Notes: generated by a model not told the origin, from the sequence alone. Numbered from the stretch's first letter, positions 17,734 to 29,600 are shown. The stretch: 64,000 bases of DNA from Tatumella saanichensis (GCF_000439375.1 NZ_ATMI01000005.1:30733-94732); one strand, 5' to 3'. Translations and numbers: made by a program.

Positions 17734-18939
17734 ATGAAAGCAGATGACCGTCCGATCATTACCTCATTGCTGGATACGGATGCCTACAAACTGCATATGC
17801 AGCAGGCGGTATACCATCACTATCGGGACCTTCATGTCAGCGCAGAATTTCGCTGTCGCGGAGAAGATATTCCCGGTGAGTATGCCGCAGAAATCCGCCA
17901 GCAAATCGATAAGTTGCAGAACCTACGCCTGCAGCAACAGGAGTTCGCCTGGCTATCACAATTGCCCTTCTTCTCCGCTGACTATCTGCAATGGCTAAAA
18001 GGTTTCCGCTTTAAGCCGCAACAGGTCAATGTTGAAGACCACCAAGGGAAATTACATATCAGCCTCAGTGGCCCATGGGTAGAGGTGATCCTCTGGGAAA
18101 TTCCCTTGCTGGCACTGATCAGTGAACGAGTGCACCGCCATCGTACCCCTGAAGCTGGCGTTGAGTTAGCAGTCGCGACTCTGAATCAGAAGCTGGAAGA
18201 TTTTCAACGTGCCAGCGCGCACACCGACCTGTCCCGTTTCAGGGTGATGGATTTCGGCACCCGACGTCGCTATTCCCGTCATGTACAGCAAGCGATAGTT
18301 GAAACATTACAGCAGCAGGCACCGTGGTTTTATGGCACCAGTAACTATGATTTGGCCCGCCGTCTTTCACTGACTCCGGTGGGTACCCAGGCACACGAAT
18401 GGTTCCAAGCCCATCAGCAGATAAGTCCAATACTGGCCAATAGCCAACGTGCTGCACTGGATGTCTGGCTTGAAGAATATCCCGATAAGTTAGGGATCGC
18501 CTTAACCGATTGTATTTCTACCGATGCTTTCCTGCGTGACTTCGGGCATGATTATGCCAGCCGATACCAGGGGCTGCGTCATGATTCTGGGGATCCGCTA
18601 GAATGGGGTGAAAAAATCATCCGTCATTATCATAAGCTGGGTATTGACCCACAGAGCAAAACCTTGGTGTTCTCCGATAATCTCACCTTAGATAAAGCAC
18701 TGGCGTTATATCGCCACTTTGATACTCGTATCAATCTTAGCTTCGGTATTGGTACTCGTCTTACTTGCGATATTCCTGGGGTCACTCCGCTCAATATTGT
18801 GATTAAATTGGTGAGTTGTAATGGTAGACCGGTGGCTAAACTGTCGGACAGTCCGGGGAAAACCATTTGCCAGGATCAATCCTTTGTGCGGGCCCTTGAA
18901 GAAGCCTTCGATTTGCCGGCAATCCGCCGCGCTAGTTGA
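17734..18939 (+). CDS. pncB: Nicotinate phosphoribosyltransferase
   Basis: The 401-residue enzyme makes nicotinate mononucleotide from nicotinate and PRPP with ATP hydrolysis, in the NAD salvage pathway. I chose the ATG at 17734 because it leaves ten residues before [14 protein letters not shown], exactly as in E. coli PncB. Upstream in-frame starts at 17686 and 17719 would add 16 or 5 unconserved residues, and 17686 falls directly after the NadR box. The autophosphorylated His is visible in [14 protein letters not shown] (His221), and RHDSGDP and [11 protein letters not shown] form the active site. Shine-Dalgarno is weak for all candidates. Confidence 0.95.
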   Translation: MKADDRPIITSLLDTDAYKLHMQQAVYHHYRDLHVSAEFRCRGEDIPGEYAAEIRQQIDKLQNLRLQQQEFAWLSQLPFFSADYLQWLKGFRFKPQQVNVEDHQGKLHISLSGPWVEVILWEIPLLALISERVHRHRTPEAGVELAVATLNQKLEDFQRASAHTDLSRFRVMDFGTRRRYSRHVQQAIVETLQQQAPWFYGTSNYDLARRLSLTPVGTQAHEWFQAHQQISPILANSQRAALDVWLEEYPDKLGIALTDCISTDAFLRDFGHDYASRYQGLRHDSGDPLEWGEKIIRHYHKLGIDPQSKTLVFSDNLTLDKALALYRHFDTRINLSFGIGTRLTCDIPGVTPLNIVIKLVSCNGRPVAKLSDSPGKTICQDQSFVRALEEAFDLPAIRRAS

Positions 18940-19088
18940 AAACCCTCAGGAGAACGGATTCTCCGTCTTTCCGGCGAATGATTTCGCTCGCTTGGCGTAA
19001 TTTTTCTTGTTTCCTGTAAACTCGCAAGTAACATAACCCTGTCCCTGAGCGGGATACGTGTAAACTAATTTTGAATAGAGAGATAATT

Positions 19089-20489
19089 ATGAGCGTAGTG
19101 CCTGTAGTGGACGTACTGCAAGGCCGGGTCGCTGTTGACAGTGAAGTCACAGTGCGCGGCTGGGTCCGTACCCGTAGAGATTCCAAAGCCGGTCTTTCTT
19201 TTATCGCCATTTATGACGGTTCCTGCTTTAATCCTGTTCAGGCAGTTGTCAATAATTCGCTTACTAATTATCAGGATGACGTTCTGCACCTGACCACCGG
19301 CTGCTCGGTGATCATTACCGGTAAAGTGGTGGAATCTCCTGGCCAAGGCCAAGCCTTCGAGATCGTGGCCAGTGCAGTAGAAGTGACGGGCTGGGTTGAT
19401 GATCCTGATAGCTACCCAATGGCCGCCAAGCGTCACAGTATCGAATACCTGCGCGAAGTCGCCCACCTGCGTCCGCGTACCAACCTAATCGGTGCGGTTG
19501 CCCGCGTACGCCATACTTTGGCCCAAGCGATCCACCGCTTCTTCCATGAGAATGGTTATTTCTGGGTCTCCACGCCGCTGATCACTGCCTCAGATACCGA
19601 AGGTGCCGGTGAACTGTTCCGTGTCTCTACCCTGGATCTAGAAAACCTGCCACGTACCCCTGAAGGTAAAGTCGATTTTAATGAAGACTTTTTTGGCCAA
19701 GAAGCATTCCTGACGGTCTCCGGTCAGCTGAACGGTGAGACTTATGCTAGCGCACTGTCAAAAATCTATACCTTTGGCCCCACTTTCCGTGCTGAAAACT
19801 CCAATACTAGCCGTCACTTGGCGGAATTCTGGATGATCGAGCCGGAAATTGCCTTCGCAGAACTGGATGATGCCGCGGCATTGGCCGAAGCAATGCTGAA
19901 ATATGCCTTTAAGGCGGTTTTGGCTGAACGTGCAGACGATATGGCATTTTTTGCAGAGCGTGTCGATAAAGAAGCCATTTCTCGTCTGGAAAAGTTTGTC
20001 TCCGCTGATTTTGCGCAGATAGATTATAGCGATGCTATCGACATCCTACTGAAAAGTGGCCAGAAATTTGAAAATCCGGTGGCTTGGGGCATCGACCTTT
20101 CTTCCGAACATGAGCGCTATTTGGCAGAGAAACACTTTGCTGCACCGGTGGTCGTGAAAAACTACCCGAAAGATATCAAAGCATTTTATATGCGTCTCAA
20201 CGACGACGGTAAAACCGTGGCAGCGATGGACGTCCTGGCTCCCGGTATCGGCGAAATCATCGGCGGCTCTCAGCGTGAAGAGCGCTTGGATGTCTTTGAC
20301 GCGCGTCTGGAAGAAATGGGACTCAACAAAGAAGACTATTGGTGGTATCGCGACCTGCGCCGTTACGGTACCGTTCCTCACTCTGGCTTCGGTCTGGGCT
20401 TTGAACGATTAATTGCCTATGTGACTGGCGTACAAAATGTCAGGGATGTGATCCCGTTCCCACGTACCCCAAGAAATGCGAATTTTTAG
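19089..20489 (+). CDS. asnS: Asparaginyl-tRNA synthetase
   Basis: The 466-residue class IIb synthetase has an N-terminal OB-fold anticodon-binding domain (residues 1-105). The catalytic core has motif 2 [16 protein letters not shown] and motif 3 [12 protein letters not shown]. It charges tRNA-Asn. The start at 19089 ([14 protein letters not shown]) matches E. coli AsnS and has GAGAG upstream; an in-frame ATG 18 bases earlier is rejected. A candidate promoter TTGGCG-N17-TGTAAA lies at 18992-19020. A strong terminator follows. The order pncB-asnS-ompF-aspC is that of E. coli. Confidence 0.98.
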   Translation: MSVVPVVDVLQGRVAVDSEVTVRGWVRTRRDSKAGLSFIAIYDGSCFNPVQAVVNNSLTNYQDDVLHLTTGCSVIITGKVVESPGQGQAFEIVASAVEVTGWVDDPDSYPMAAKRHSIEYLREVAHLRPRTNLIGAVARVRHTLAQAIHRFFHENGYFWVSTPLITASDTEGAGELFRVSTLDLENLPRTPEGKVDFNEDFFGQEAFLTVSGQLNGETYASALSKIYTFGPTFRAENSNTSRHLAEFWMIEPEIAFAELDDAAALAEAMLKYAFKAVLAERADDMAFFAERVDKEAISRLEKFVSADFAQIDYSDAIDILLKSGQKFENPVAWGIDLSSEHERYLAEKHFAAPVVVKNYPKDIKAFYMRLNDDGKTVAAMDVLAPGIGEIIGGSQREERLDVFDARLEEMGLNKEDYWWYRDLRRYGTVPHSGFGLGFERLIAYVTGVQNVRDVIPFPRTPRNANF

Positions 20490-20525
20490 TAAGTCAATTA
20501 AAGCATAACAATTTCATATAGATAA

Positions 20526-20556
20526 TAAAGCCGGCAACTGCCGGCTTTATTCTTTT
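20526..20556 (+). terminator. asnS intrinsic terminator
   Basis: The stem aaagccggc / gccggcttt has an aact-type loop and is followed by attctttt. Confidence 0.88.
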
Positions 20557-20591
20557 CTGAAATATTGATTCATCTCACAAAGTTCCGCTAT

Positions 20592-20652
20592 ATTTACATT
20601 TCGTAATACATTTTTTCCTAATGAAACATAAATTTTAGTTTTGTAGCATATT
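20592..20652 (+). promoter_or_regulatory. Three tandem OmpR-like boxes (F1-F2-F3) upstream of ompF
   Basis: Three ~20-base AT-rich elements follow each other at 20592-20611 (atttacatttcgtaatacat), 20611-20630 and 20633-20652 (ttttagttttgtagcatatt). They resemble the E. coli ompF F1, F2 and F3 sites in sequence, order and spacing. A -10-like aaagat lies at 20681-20686. This implies EnvZ/OmpR osmoregulation. Assigned by similarity only. Confidence 0.72.
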
Positions 20653-20690
20653 CGGGCTAGAAATAGCATCGCATGAATGGAAAGATGCCT

Positions 20691-20787
20691 CAGACACATA
20701 AAGACACCAAACTTCATTGATAGTTCTTGTAAAGAATTGTTGACAGCAGTGGCAGTAGTCTCAAATAAACTCCGATGAGGGTAATAA
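20691..20787 (+). promoter_or_regulatory. ompF 5' untranslated leader with likely MicF target
   Basis: The leader keeps long blocks nearly identical to E. coli ompF: cagacacataaagacacca near the transcript start, and gatgagggtaataaatg around the ribosome binding site. In E. coli the segment around the Shine-Dalgarno pairs with the MicF small RNA. The same bases are kept here, which suggests the same control. Confidence 0.65.
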
Positions 20788-21870
20788 ATGATGAAGCGCA
20801 ACATTTTAGCAGTTATGATCCCGGCTCTGTTAGTTGCAGGCGCCGCTAATGCCGCAGAAGTCTATAATAAAGACGGCAACAAGCTGGACCTGTACGGTAA
20901 AGTAGACGGTCTGCACTATTTTTCAAGCAATGACAGCAACGACGGTGACCAGTCTTACGCGCGTCTGGGCTTCAAAGGCGAAACTCAGATCAACAGCTGG
21001 CTGACCGGTTACGGCCAGTGGGAATATAACCTGCCAGCGAACAACTCCGAAGGCGATGATGCCACTGAAGGCACCAAAACTCGTCTGGGCTTCGCCGGTC
21101 TGAATGCAGGTCAGTACGGTTCATTTGACTACGGCCGTAACTACGCTGTCGTTTATGACACCCTGGGTTGGACCGATATGCTGCCAGAATTCGGCGGTGA
21201 CTTTGGTTATGCTGATACCATGACAGGCCGTACTACCGGTGTTGCCACCTACCGTAACACTAACTTCTTTGGTCTGGTCAATGGCTGGGACTTCGCCGTT
21301 CAGTACCAGGGCAAAAACGACCGCGGTACTGATACCCGTCGTTCAAACGGTGACGGCTACGGTATCTCTACCAGCTACACCACCCCAATTGGTGTTGCAA
21401 TCTCCGGTTCTTACGCTACCCAGAACCGTACCAGTGATCAAAAAGCTGAGACTTACGGTAAAGGCGACCGCGCGCAAGTGTGGGCAACCGGCCTGAAATA
21501 TGACGCAAACAACGTTTACCTGGCTGCAACTTATGCAGAAGGCCAGAACGAGACTCCAATCTCTGGTACTCATAACAATGTAGATATTTCTGGCTTTGCT
21601 AACAAAACTCAGGATATCGAGTTGGTTGCACAGTATCAGTTCGACTTCGGTCTGCGTCCTTCTCTGGCATACATCCAGACCAAAGGTAAAGATATCGAAG
21701 GCGTAGGCGATGCTGACCTGGTGAAATACGCTGATGTAGGTGCGACTTACTACTTCAACAAAAACATGTCTACCTACGTTGATTACCAGATCAACCTGCT
21801 GAACAAAGACAACCCACTGGGTCTGAACACCGACGACACCGTTGCTGTAGGTCTGGTTTACCAGTTCTAA
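20788..21870 (+). CDS. ompF: General porin OmpF
   Basis: The 360-residue outer-membrane trimeric porin has a signal peptide [22 protein letters not shown], cleaved before [16 protein letters not shown]. Sixteen-stranded porin features include the loop-3 [11 protein letters not shown] constriction motif and the terminal aromatic signature VAVGLVYQF. Position between asnS and aspC together with the OmpR/MicF-like control region identifies it as OmpF rather than OmpC. Several external loops differ in length from E. coli OmpF, as expected for surface loops. The tandem ATG ATG start with GAGGG upstream matches E. coli. Confidence 0.95.
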   Translation: MMKRNILAVMIPALLVAGAANAAEVYNKDGNKLDLYGKVDGLHYFSSNDSNDGDQSYARLGFKGETQINSWLTGYGQWEYNLPANNSEGDDATEGTKTRLGFAGLNAGQYGSFDYGRNYAVVYDTLGWTDMLPEFGGDFGYADTMTGRTTGVATYRNTNFFGLVNGWDFAVQYQGKNDRGTDTRRSNGDGYGISTSYTTPIGVAISGSYATQNRTSDQKAETYGKGDRAQVWATGLKYDANNVYLAATYAEGQNETPISGTHNNVDISGFANKTQDIELVAQYQFDFGLRPSLAYIQTKGKDIEGVGDADLVKYADVGATYYFNKNMSTYVDYQINLLNKDNPLGLNTDDTVAVGLVYQF

Positions 21871-21891
21871 TCCCTCTGTGGTGTAATACCT

Positions 21892-21919
21892 AACGGAGCC
21901 TTTGGGCTCCGTTTTTTTT
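21892..21919 (+). terminator. ompF intrinsic terminator
   Basis: The stem aacggagcc / ggctccgtt has a tttg loop and is followed by eight T. Confidence 0.9.
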
Positions 21920-22072
21920 CCTTCCAATATTCCGCGCCTCCATTTCCCCCGCTGTTTTTTAAAAAACTTTGATCAGTGAAGAATAAAATTGACCGATGGC
22001 TGTTGGCATTCCTCCCCGCTCAGGATAACCTTGAGGTGAATTCACTTATATCTTCTGACTCGGGTCTTATTC

Positions 22073-23263
22073 ATGTTTGAATCAATTTCCGCTGCACCGG
22101 CAGATCCTATTCTGGGACTGGCCGATCTTTTCCGTGCCGATAACCGCCCTTCTAAAATCAACTTGGGTATCGGTGTTTATAAAGATGAAACCAGTAAAAC
22201 CGTCGTCTTAACCAGTGTTAAAAAGGCTGAACAATTTTTACTGGATAATGAGACCACCAAAAGTTACTTAAGCATCGATGGTTATCCAGAGTTCGCGGCA
22301 CAAACACAGGCACTTTTGTTTGGCCAAGATACGCCGATCATTACTTCTGGGCGCGCACGTACTGCGCAGACTCCTGGCGGTACCGGTGCGTTACGCGTTG
22401 CAGCAGACTTCTTGGTTCAGCAAACCGGAGTAAAACGGGTATGGGTCAGCAACCCAAGCTGGCCTAACCATAACAGTATCTTTGCGGCCAGCGGCTTAGA
22501 GGTACTCCACTATGACTATTATGATGCCGACAACCACCAGCTGAATTTTGACGGTATGCTCGCCTCTCTGAATGAGGCGCAGCCGGGTGATGTGGTGCTA
22601 TTCCATGGCTGCTGTCACAACCCAACCGGTATTGACCCGACCGCAGAGCAGTGGCAGCAACTGGCAGAGCTCTCAGTAGAGCGAGGCTGGTTGCCGCTAT
22701 TCGATTTCGCCTATCAGGGCTTTGGTCGCGGGCTGGAAGAAGATGCAGAAGGACTACGTATCTTTGCGGCCAAGCATCATGAACTGCTGGTGTGCAGCTC
22801 CTATTCTAAGAACTTCGGTCTATATAACGAACGTGTCGGTGCTTTTACGCTGGTAGCCGAAAATGCTGATGTCGCTGACCGCGCGTTCAGCCAAGCTAAA
22901 TTCGCCATCCGTGCCAACTACTCTAACCCACCAGCACACGGTGCAGCCATTGTCGCCACTATTCTTGGGGATGAAAGCCTGCGCAGCCTGTGGCAACAGG
23001 AACTGTCAGATATGCGCGAACGTATCCAACGTATGCGCCAGCTATTTGTGAACACCTTAGCTGAAAAAGGGGCTGCCAAAGACTTCAGTTTTATTAGTCA
23101 GCAAAATGGAATGTTCTCCTTCAGCGGCCTAACAAAACAGCAGGTGCACCGACTGCGTGATGAATTTGGGATCTACGCGGTAGATTCTGGCCGTATTAAT
23201 ATTGCCGGTATGACCCCGCAAAATATGTCACAACTGTGTGAAGCGATTATTGCGGTGCTCTAA
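22073..23263 (+). CDS. aspC: Aspartate aminotransferase
   Basis: The 396-residue PLP enzyme of class I interconverts aspartate/2-oxoglutarate and oxaloacetate/glutamate and also acts on aromatic amino acids. The Schiff-base Lys246 is in [15 protein letters not shown]. Substrate-binding Arg residues lie in NERVG and near the C-terminus. The start [21 protein letters not shown] matches E. coli AspC in length and sequence; the Shine-Dalgarno is poor. It is convergent with gloC. Confidence 0.97.
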   Translation: MFESISAAPADPILGLADLFRADNRPSKINLGIGVYKDETSKTVVLTSVKKAEQFLLDNETTKSYLSIDGYPEFAAQTQALLFGQDTPIITSGRARTAQTPGGTGALRVAADFLVQQTGVKRVWVSNPSWPNHNSIFAASGLEVLHYDYYDADNHQLNFDGMLASLNEAQPGDVVLFHGCCHNPTGIDPTAEQWQQLAELSVERGWLPLFDFAYQGFGRGLEEDAEGLRIFAAKHHELLVCSSYSKNFGLYNERVGAFTLVAENADVADRAFSQAKFAIRANYSNPPAHGAAIVATILGDESLRSLWQQELSDMRERIQRMRQLFVNTLAEKGAAKDFSFISQQNGMFSFSGLTKQQVHRLRDEFGIYAVDSGRINIAGMTPQNMSQLCEAIIAVL

Positions 23264-23290
23264 CAACCTATCGCAGTGATTACCTCATAG

Positions 23291-23318
23291 AAAAGCCCGC
23301 TGATGTCAGCGGGCTTTT
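23291..23318. terminator. Bidirectional terminator between aspC and gloC
   Basis: The stem aaaagcccgct / agcgggctttt is T-rich on the aspC side, with a short A run on the other side that serves gloC. Confidence 0.85.
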
Positions 23319-23336
23319 TATATTTTCACCGTGCCA

Positions 23337-23975
23337 CTAGCGAAGAAACGGATTGGTTAAACGTTCGGCCCCCAGTGTTGACTCAGGGCCGTGGCCAGGG
23401 ATAAAGATGACATCATCTCCCAGCGGCAGCAATTTGCCGCTGATCGCCTCAATCAGTTGTTGGTGATCCCCTTGTGGGAAATCAGTTCGCCCGACACCGC
23501 CTTTGAAGATCACATCTCCTGAGAACAGTAGACGGCTGTTGCGCTCAAAAAATACGACATGTCCCGGAGTATGCCCCGGGCAGTGCAGCACTTCCAGACG
23601 CAGGTTACCCAGCGACAGTACTTCTCCCTCTTCTAGCCAGCGGTCGGGCTGTAGGGGGGCGCAGTAAGGAAAACCAAACATCTGACTTTGCTGTGGCATA
23701 GCATCCAGTAAAAAACGATCTCGCAGGTCAGGGCCAACCACAGGAATTCCGTATTCGGCAGCAAGTTCAGCGGCTGCCCCCGCATGATCAAGATGTCCAT
23801 GGGTCAACAGGATCATTTGTGGGGTGCGCCCTGCACTGGCGAGAGCCTGCTTAATCAGCGGTGCATCGCCGCCCGGATCGATCACCGCACAATCACCTTG
23901 CTCTGCACACCAGATAATGGAGCAATTCTGCGCGAATGCCGTGACTGGGACGCTCTGATATTGTAACTGACTCAC
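23337..23975 (-). CDS. gloC: Type II glyoxalase GloC (YcbL), metallo-beta-lactamase fold
   Basis: The 212-residue metallo-beta-lactamase-fold hydrolase carries the metal motif THGHLDHAG (about residues 58-66), later HCPGHTPGH and a final PGHGPES. E. coli YcbL hydrolyses S-lactoylglutathione as a glyoxalase II. Its short C-terminus lacks the helical domain of GloB. It lies 22 bases downstream of ycbK and is probably co-transcribed with it. Confidence 0.93.
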   Translation of the reverse strand: MSQLQYQSVPVTAFAQNCSIIWCAEQGDCAVIDPGGDAPLIKQALASAGRTPQMILLTHGHLDHAGAAAELAAEYGIPVVGPDLRDRFLLDAMPQQSQMFGFPYCAPLQPDRWLEEGEVLSLGNLRLEVLHCPGHTPGHVVFFERNSRLLFSGDVIFKGGVGRTDFPQGDHQQLIEAISGKLLPLGDDVIFIPGHGPESTLGAERLTNPFLR

Positions 23976-23997
23976 TGCTTACCTCTGTGAAACACTC

Positions 23998-24549
23998 TTA
24001 TGACCAGTGACGCACCGGTCCGGTATCAATATGGATAAAATTACTTTTCGGATAATAGCCGACGCCACCCGCCCGTAATTTCAGGGCGGCAGCCCGTACC
24101 TGTGTCAGTTGTAAGCCTTCAATATGGAAGTCCATTGCCTGACCACGGGTATGATAACTGTGTTTGGCAACGCCGTCGCTGGTTTCCCGTAAGCGATTAT
24201 TGGTGGCCAATGACCGATAACCCGAGATTAACTGTACCGGTTTACGGGTACCAAGCATCACCTGTAGGCGATAGAGCTGGTCAAATAGATGCGGGTCGAT
24301 AGTTTTCACCTGATTACAACGGTAGTCTCGGAAGAAGTGGTTGAGACGTGCCAGCTCTTCTTGGTTATAGCTCTTACCGTTGAAGAACTCGGCCCGCAAG
24401 GATTCGCCAGTATGCAAGTTATTTAATGTCAGAATACGAGGGCGGGAAGCTGACATTGAGGCTTCGGACAGTCCCGGTAATAACGTCAGACCGGCAACAG
24501 CCATACCTGACAGCAGAATTTTTCTACGATGGGAATTAATTTTATCCAT
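23998..24549 (-). CDS. ycbK: Tat-exported DUF882/M15-type peptidase-like protein YcbK
   Basis: The 183-residue protein starts at 24549 (MDKINSHRRKILLSG). That start gives a twin-arginine signal peptide (HRRKILLSGMAVAGLTLLPG), as in E. coli YcbK (182). A longer in-frame reading upstream would bury it. The mature domain has PRILTLNNLHTGE, SGYRSLATN, the His/Asp motif KHSYHTRGQAMDFHIEG and FIHIDTGPVRHW. These resemble the zinc ligands of M15/VanY-like peptidases, so it is probably a periplasmic peptidoglycan-active enzyme. It follows ldtD, another cell-wall gene, after a 165-base gap. Confidence 0.9.
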   Translation of the reverse strand: MDKINSHRRKILLSGMAVAGLTLLPGLSEASMSASRPRILTLNNLHTGESLRAEFFNGKSYNQEELARLNHFFRDYRCNQVKTIDPHLFDQLYRLQVMLGTRKPVQLISGYRSLATNNRLRETSDGVAKHSYHTRGQAMDFHIEGLQLTQVRAAALKLRAGGVGYYPKSNFIHIDTGPVRHWS

Positions 24550-24714
24550 GATAACGCTGACCTGAACAGTAGAACAAAAAACAGACAGATGCACCTTACG
24601 CAGATGCTCTGACCGCGTCAAGTCAGCTATTCAGGAAAGCACCGATACCGTGCAGAAAAAGAGGATCAACCGCTCGCCACCTACCGGCTGGCGAGACAAG
24701 GCTGACCCTGGTGA

Positions 24715-26523
24715 TCATAATAAGATTTTTTCTGCCTCAGCAGCACTACTCTGTCCGCGATAGACCTGATGATCATAGTTGTAAATATCAGTGCGGAACT
24801 GCGCGTCACCATCACTGCTCACCCAGGCCGACAGGTAGTAAAGATTGACTGGTACACGGTGACGGATCGGGATATAACGGGTATCCCCTTGTTGGATCAC
24901 TGATGCCACTCGGCTATTATCCCAACCGACTTCCTGTAGTAGGATATCGGCCAGTTGTGAGGCTTTATTGATCCTGACACAACCGGAACTCATCGCCCGA
25001 ATATCCCGCTCAAATAACATATGATTAGGGGTGTCATGCAGATAAATCGCATCCGAACTCGGCATATTAAATTTATAACGCCCCAGTGCACTCTGCGGGC
25101 CTGGTGCCTGACGTACTCGATACGGGAAACTGGCTGGGTTCACCGTTGCCCAATCGATACTCTGCGGATTGATCACCTGTGCATTGGCGCTCCAGTCAGA
25201 CAATAGTGTGAAACCATGCTGCTGTAGCCAATTCGGGTCTTTCTTGGCTTTAGGCACGATATCTTCTTTCACCAAGCTAGTGGGTGGATTCCACGGTGGA
25301 TTAAGCACCACACTGTTGAGGGCACTGCGCATCAGCGGTGTTTTACGATCCGGCCGTCCAACAATGACCCGAGAGCTGAGGATAGTCTGCCCCTGCTCGT
25401 AATAGTTAAGTGCGAAATCAGGGATATTGACCATGATACCGTTATGCATATCATCCGGTAGCAGACGCAGACGCTGCATGTTCAATGCCAGTAAGCCAGC
25501 GCGTATGCGTGGCGTCACATTCAGCCAGTCACGAGTGCGTGGCCCAATGACGCCATCAGACGCTAGCCCCTGACAGTGCTGAAAGCGTTTCACCGCTTCC
25601 ACCAGGTCCGCAGAATAGACATTGGCTGGATTAACCGTACTGTCTGCCAGCGGCATACCGCTGCTATTAGCAGTGCTAGGCGCAGTATTATTGGTCTGTG
25701 GATGCAGCATACTGCCTTGACTCACCGTGCCACCCTGTGGGTCAGCGGCCGTCATCGGCGCTGATGAAGTGGTTTGCAGCGGTGGCGGGGTTGCTGAGGC
25801 GCTCAGCATTCCCGAACGCACCAAAATATCGCGCAGTACCGGCACCTCCGGACTAACATCTCCTGGGCGCAGTGAGCCGCGCGCGGTGAGTTGCGGCCAG
25901 TGCTGGTGATCTGCCAGTATTTTTTTTAGGGCTACCTGCATCGGCCGATAAAGCGGATGATTTGGCACCAGTGAAGCGATAAAAGCATCAAGCTGATGTT
26001 GGGTCAGCGACGATTGCCAGCGGTTGATCATTCCTTGTGCGGGCAGTGCCAAGGTGTAAGGGGTGTCGCTGTAAAGCCACGTTTCCCCTTTCTGCGGAAC
26101 CTCAGTCACAAACTGTAAATAACCGAGCATCGCATCCGACAGTACCAGATCTTTCTGCTGAGAAGTCAGATCACGACGAGATAATGCATTGAGCCATTGC
26201 CCGAAACGGGGCTGAACACCAGAAAGAGCAACTTCAGCCAGTTGTTGCTCGAAATGGCTGACTGCTGAAGGGTCTTGCCACATTGCACGAAAACGACCGT
26301 AGTGATATAGGGCGGCCAATTCTGCAGAATAATTGAGCGTGACACTGGCCGGTAAAGAATCTGCTACTTGACGGAAATTTTGTCCCCTTTCTACTGTCTC
26401 AGTATTATGCAATGCCGAAGCATGATTGCTGAGCGGTTGAGCAGCCAGCGGTAAACTGGCCAGCAATAACGATACTCCGCATAGCATCGCGGCGGGTTTT
26501 AATTTACGCCCGTTATACAACAT
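24715..26523 (-). CDS. ldtD: L,D-transpeptidase LdtD (YcbB)
   Basis: The 602-residue periplasmic enzyme forms 3-3 (mDAP-mDAP) peptidoglycan cross-links. I chose the ATG at 26523 because GGAGGCAGGG sits directly before it; a longer frame starts 36 bases upstream. Features in order are a signal peptide (residues 1-30), an N-terminal scaffold, a Ser/Thr/Pro-rich insert (about 245-290, TPPPLQTTSSAP and on), a peptidoglycan-binding helix bundle (LVEAVKRFQHCQGL) and the YkuD catalytic domain. The catalytic Cys515 is in MSSGCVRINK and His in YLHDTPNH. A weak CpxR-like site (gtaac-N5-gaaaa on the minus strand, 26576-26590) lies upstream; E. coli ldtD is Cpx-activated. Confidence 0.93.
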   Translation of the reverse strand: MLYNGRKLKPAAMLCGVSLLLASLPLAAQPLSNHASALHNTETVERGQNFRQVADSLPASVTLNYSAELAALYHYGRFRAMWQDPSAVSHFEQQLAEVALSGVQPRFGQWLNALSRRDLTSQQKDLVLSDAMLGYLQFVTEVPQKGETWLYSDTPYTLALPAQGMINRWQSSLTQHQLDAFIASLVPNHPLYRPMQVALKKILADHQHWPQLTARGSLRPGDVSPEVPVLRDILVRSGMLSASATPPPLQTTSSAPMTAADPQGGTVSQGSMLHPQTNNTAPSTANSSGMPLADSTVNPANVYSADLVEAVKRFQHCQGLASDGVIGPRTRDWLNVTPRIRAGLLALNMQRLRLLPDDMHNGIMVNIPDFALNYYEQGQTILSSRVIVGRPDRKTPLMRSALNSVVLNPPWNPPTSLVKEDIVPKAKKDPNWLQQHGFTLLSDWSANAQVINPQSIDWATVNPASFPYRVRQAPGPQSALGRYKFNMPSSDAIYLHDTPNHMLFERDIRAMSSGCVRINKASQLADILLQEVGWDNSRVASVIQQGDTRYIPIRHRVPVNLYYLSAWVSSDGDAQFRTDIYNYDHQVYRGQSSAAEAEKILL

Positions 26524-26604
26524 CCCTGCCTCCTGATCTCTTACCGTAAGCAACAACATTAGCTCAGTTTTATTATTTTCACACCGTTACTCTTGCTGAA
26601 AACA

Positions 26605-26642
26605 ATAAAACGGTATTTGCGTAAAGACAAATACCGTTTTAT
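26605..26642 (-). terminator. mukB operon terminator
   Basis: A perfect 15-bp inverted repeat (ataaaacggtatttg and its complement) with an 8-nt loop lies 28 bases after the mukB stop and is T-rich on the minus strand. It separates the muk operon from ldtD. Confidence 0.85.
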
Positions 26643-26669
26643 GTCATTCAATTACTGTTTCAACACCAG

Positions 26670-29600
26670 TCAGTATCCACCACTGTCACCTAGCGACCGG
26701 CTGTCGGAAGTAGACTCTGGTACAAAGCCCCGCAGACCGACCACATGGACATGTTCGGTGTTGTTCACCACTTTACGCACCAACTTGTAGGTGGTGCCTT
26801 TTTCCGGACTGATATTTTCCGGTGCCGCGATCACTAACTGCATGTCCAAGCGTTCACAGAGTTCAAACAGCGTAGCAATGGAACGACCATCCAGACGTGC
26901 AGCTTCGTCAAGGAACAACAAGCGGCATGGAGAAATATCTTTGCCGCGCAGGCGACGCGACTCTTCCTCCCAGCTCTGTACTACCATCACCAGAATCGAC
27001 ATCCCAGTACCGATAGCCTCTCCGGTAGAAAGTGCCCCACTCTCGGCTCTTAACCAGCCATCCGATCCACGGTTAACCTCAACTTCCATTTCTAAGTAGT
27101 TGCGGTAATCCAGCAGCTCTTCACCGATCACCTGTGGGGTGCGCTGTCCCATATCGATGTGCGGGTTCAAACGCTGGTACAGTTTTGCCAGTGCTTCCGA
27201 GAAGGTCAGTCGCGGACTGGTGAACAGATCCTGGTGCTCATGGTCACTGGCCAGTGTCTCCAGTAACACCGAGTGCGCTTCACGGACATTCACGTTCAGA
27301 CGGACACTGTTGACCTGTCCAAAGCTAACCCCCTGCAATCCTTGGTTAAGCTGCCGGATACGGTTTTGCTCACGCTGAATGGTTTTGCGAATAATGTTGG
27401 CCGCACTACGAGAACTGATGGCCAAATGTTTTTCACGGGCAGTCAGCTCTTCCGTCAGACGGTTCAGTTCAATCTCCATCTGCTCAATCGCTTCTACCGG
27501 GTCATCGGTACGGATGATATCTTGGCGGATACGCTCACGCAGATGCTGGTAAACCGCGATAAAGAAGCGGATTTTTCGCTCTGGATACTTCGGATCTTCT
27601 GACAGACGCAATACATCGCGCAGATGCTCGTTATCTGCCACGGCAAGTCGCAGAGCACCCAGCGCTTTATCTGACATAGAACGTAGCTCATCGCCACTTA
27701 AGTAGGCCAGTTCACGTCGGTGCAGGCGGCGCTCAATACCGTTATCTTTCACTAAACGCATCACGGTACACCAGCCCGCTTTGGCACTGACGACCTGCTC
27801 ACGCTGTTGAGCGTAATCGCGCTCCAGCTTACGCAAGCGCTTCTGCAACGAATCCATTTCCGCTTCAGAGAAGGAGATCTGTTTTTCCAGCTGATTAGTG
27901 CGCGCACGGTTACGACTCAGGGCTTCATACAGTTCATCACGACGGGCTTTGGCACGCTCTTCGGCACGAACATCCGCAGTGACGCCAATAGCCTGCATCT
28001 CCTGATGCAACTCTTTAAGCATATCTTGACGGGCATCATAGGCACTTTTCAGGGAGGCCAGCAGCTGTGAATACTGGGTCAGCATGCCCTGATGTTCACG
28101 AAGACGTTCACGGGCACGGGCACGCTCACTTTCAGCCTGCTCTAATTGTTGGCGTAACTTATGGCTCAAGTCACTGTTGCCGTCCAACATGGTGGCCGAA
28201 CCGGTGTAGCTGAAGTGCGAACGGCGCTGGATCACTTCGGTCAGGGCAAACGACTGCTGACGGTATTCACGCTGTTTCTGCTGGGCAGTCTGGTAGTCGG
28301 CCTGTAGCTGCTGGTGCTGCTGCGGATCGTTTTGCAAGGCTGACAGCACAGGTTCCAATTTATGAATACGCGCGGCATGCTGGTGCAGGAAACGGGAAGC
28401 TTCCTGCGCCTCTTCAACCTGTTCACGGATCTCTTCACAGCGATCTGCCAGCGTGTCATCCAGCAATAGGCTGATACGTGGCAACAGACGGTTTAGCCGA
28501 GCAACACCTTCTTTAGCAATCTCAAATTGCTGACGCTGCTGCTGAGTCTCGGTTTCATGCTGATTAAGCTTACGCTCAATCTCAAAACGTTGGCCGTTAA
28601 GTTCACGGATCTGCTGTTCAGGATCCTGCTCAAAGGCAATCGCCAGATGGCTGCCGATAAAGCGACTGAATGATTGATGCAGACGTTGGGTCTTCTGCAC
28701 ATCGAACGACAGGGTGGCATAGTTTTCAGCCAGCTTATCGCGCTCGCTGTACAGCAACTCCAGCTGATTCTCGCGGGCAGCACGGCCAAATAGCGGCACT
28801 TTCGGGAAACGGGAATAACGCCACTGACGCTCAGCGACCTTAACAATTACTGCCCCTTCCAGCTCATCGACACTGAAAACACTGTCATCGAAGGACTGTG
28901 GGTCCCCTTCAATCAGATACAGGTCTTCAGGACAGTCTTCAAGTCCGGCCAGTTGTTCCTGAACCAGGGAAAGATCCGGAACCACAATGGCGTGACGAGA
29001 CGGCCCGTATAACGCCGAGAAGTAAGGGGCATCGTCCAGGGTGACATCGTCATAAATTTCAGATAACAGTACTCCACCGAAACGTTCCGCTAGCTGATTA
29101 AGGCGGGCATCTTCCGCACCACCCGGCTGGCTAAGACGTTCTATCTGTGCTTCAGTCTCACGTTTACGGGCTGCCACGCTATCACGTTCCACCGTGGTTT
29201 CACGTTCGCGCTCTAGCAACTGCTGCATATAACTGGTCACTTCCTGAGAACTGGTCAGCGGCTGACCCGTCTGCTCGCTCAGTTGGGTGAGGATTTCCTG
29301 AGCAGCCAACCAGTGAGGGGCTTTACCGGTCAATAGGGTAATTTTCTCACGGATCTGCGTCAGTTGCTGGCGTAAGGTTAAGCGCTGCTCACCGGCATTG
29401 GAAACTTCGTCGGACAGGGAGGCAATCTGTGCTTCCAGTTCCCGGTGTAAGCTTTCCAACTCTTCAGCATCGTACTGCTGGCCTTGGCTCTTGCAGAAGT
29501 CGGCAAATAAACGCTCTGCATCATGTTGTTCACGCAGACGCTGTTCCAGCTCAGACAAACGTAAGCGTAACGAAGGTAACTGATCCGCATAATGGCGCTG

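Noticed and set aside
21343..21927. 194-codon minus-strand frame opposite ompF
   Set aside because: It is antisense to a porin gene with strong codon bias, which often leaves long mirrored frames; it begins inside the ompF terminator.
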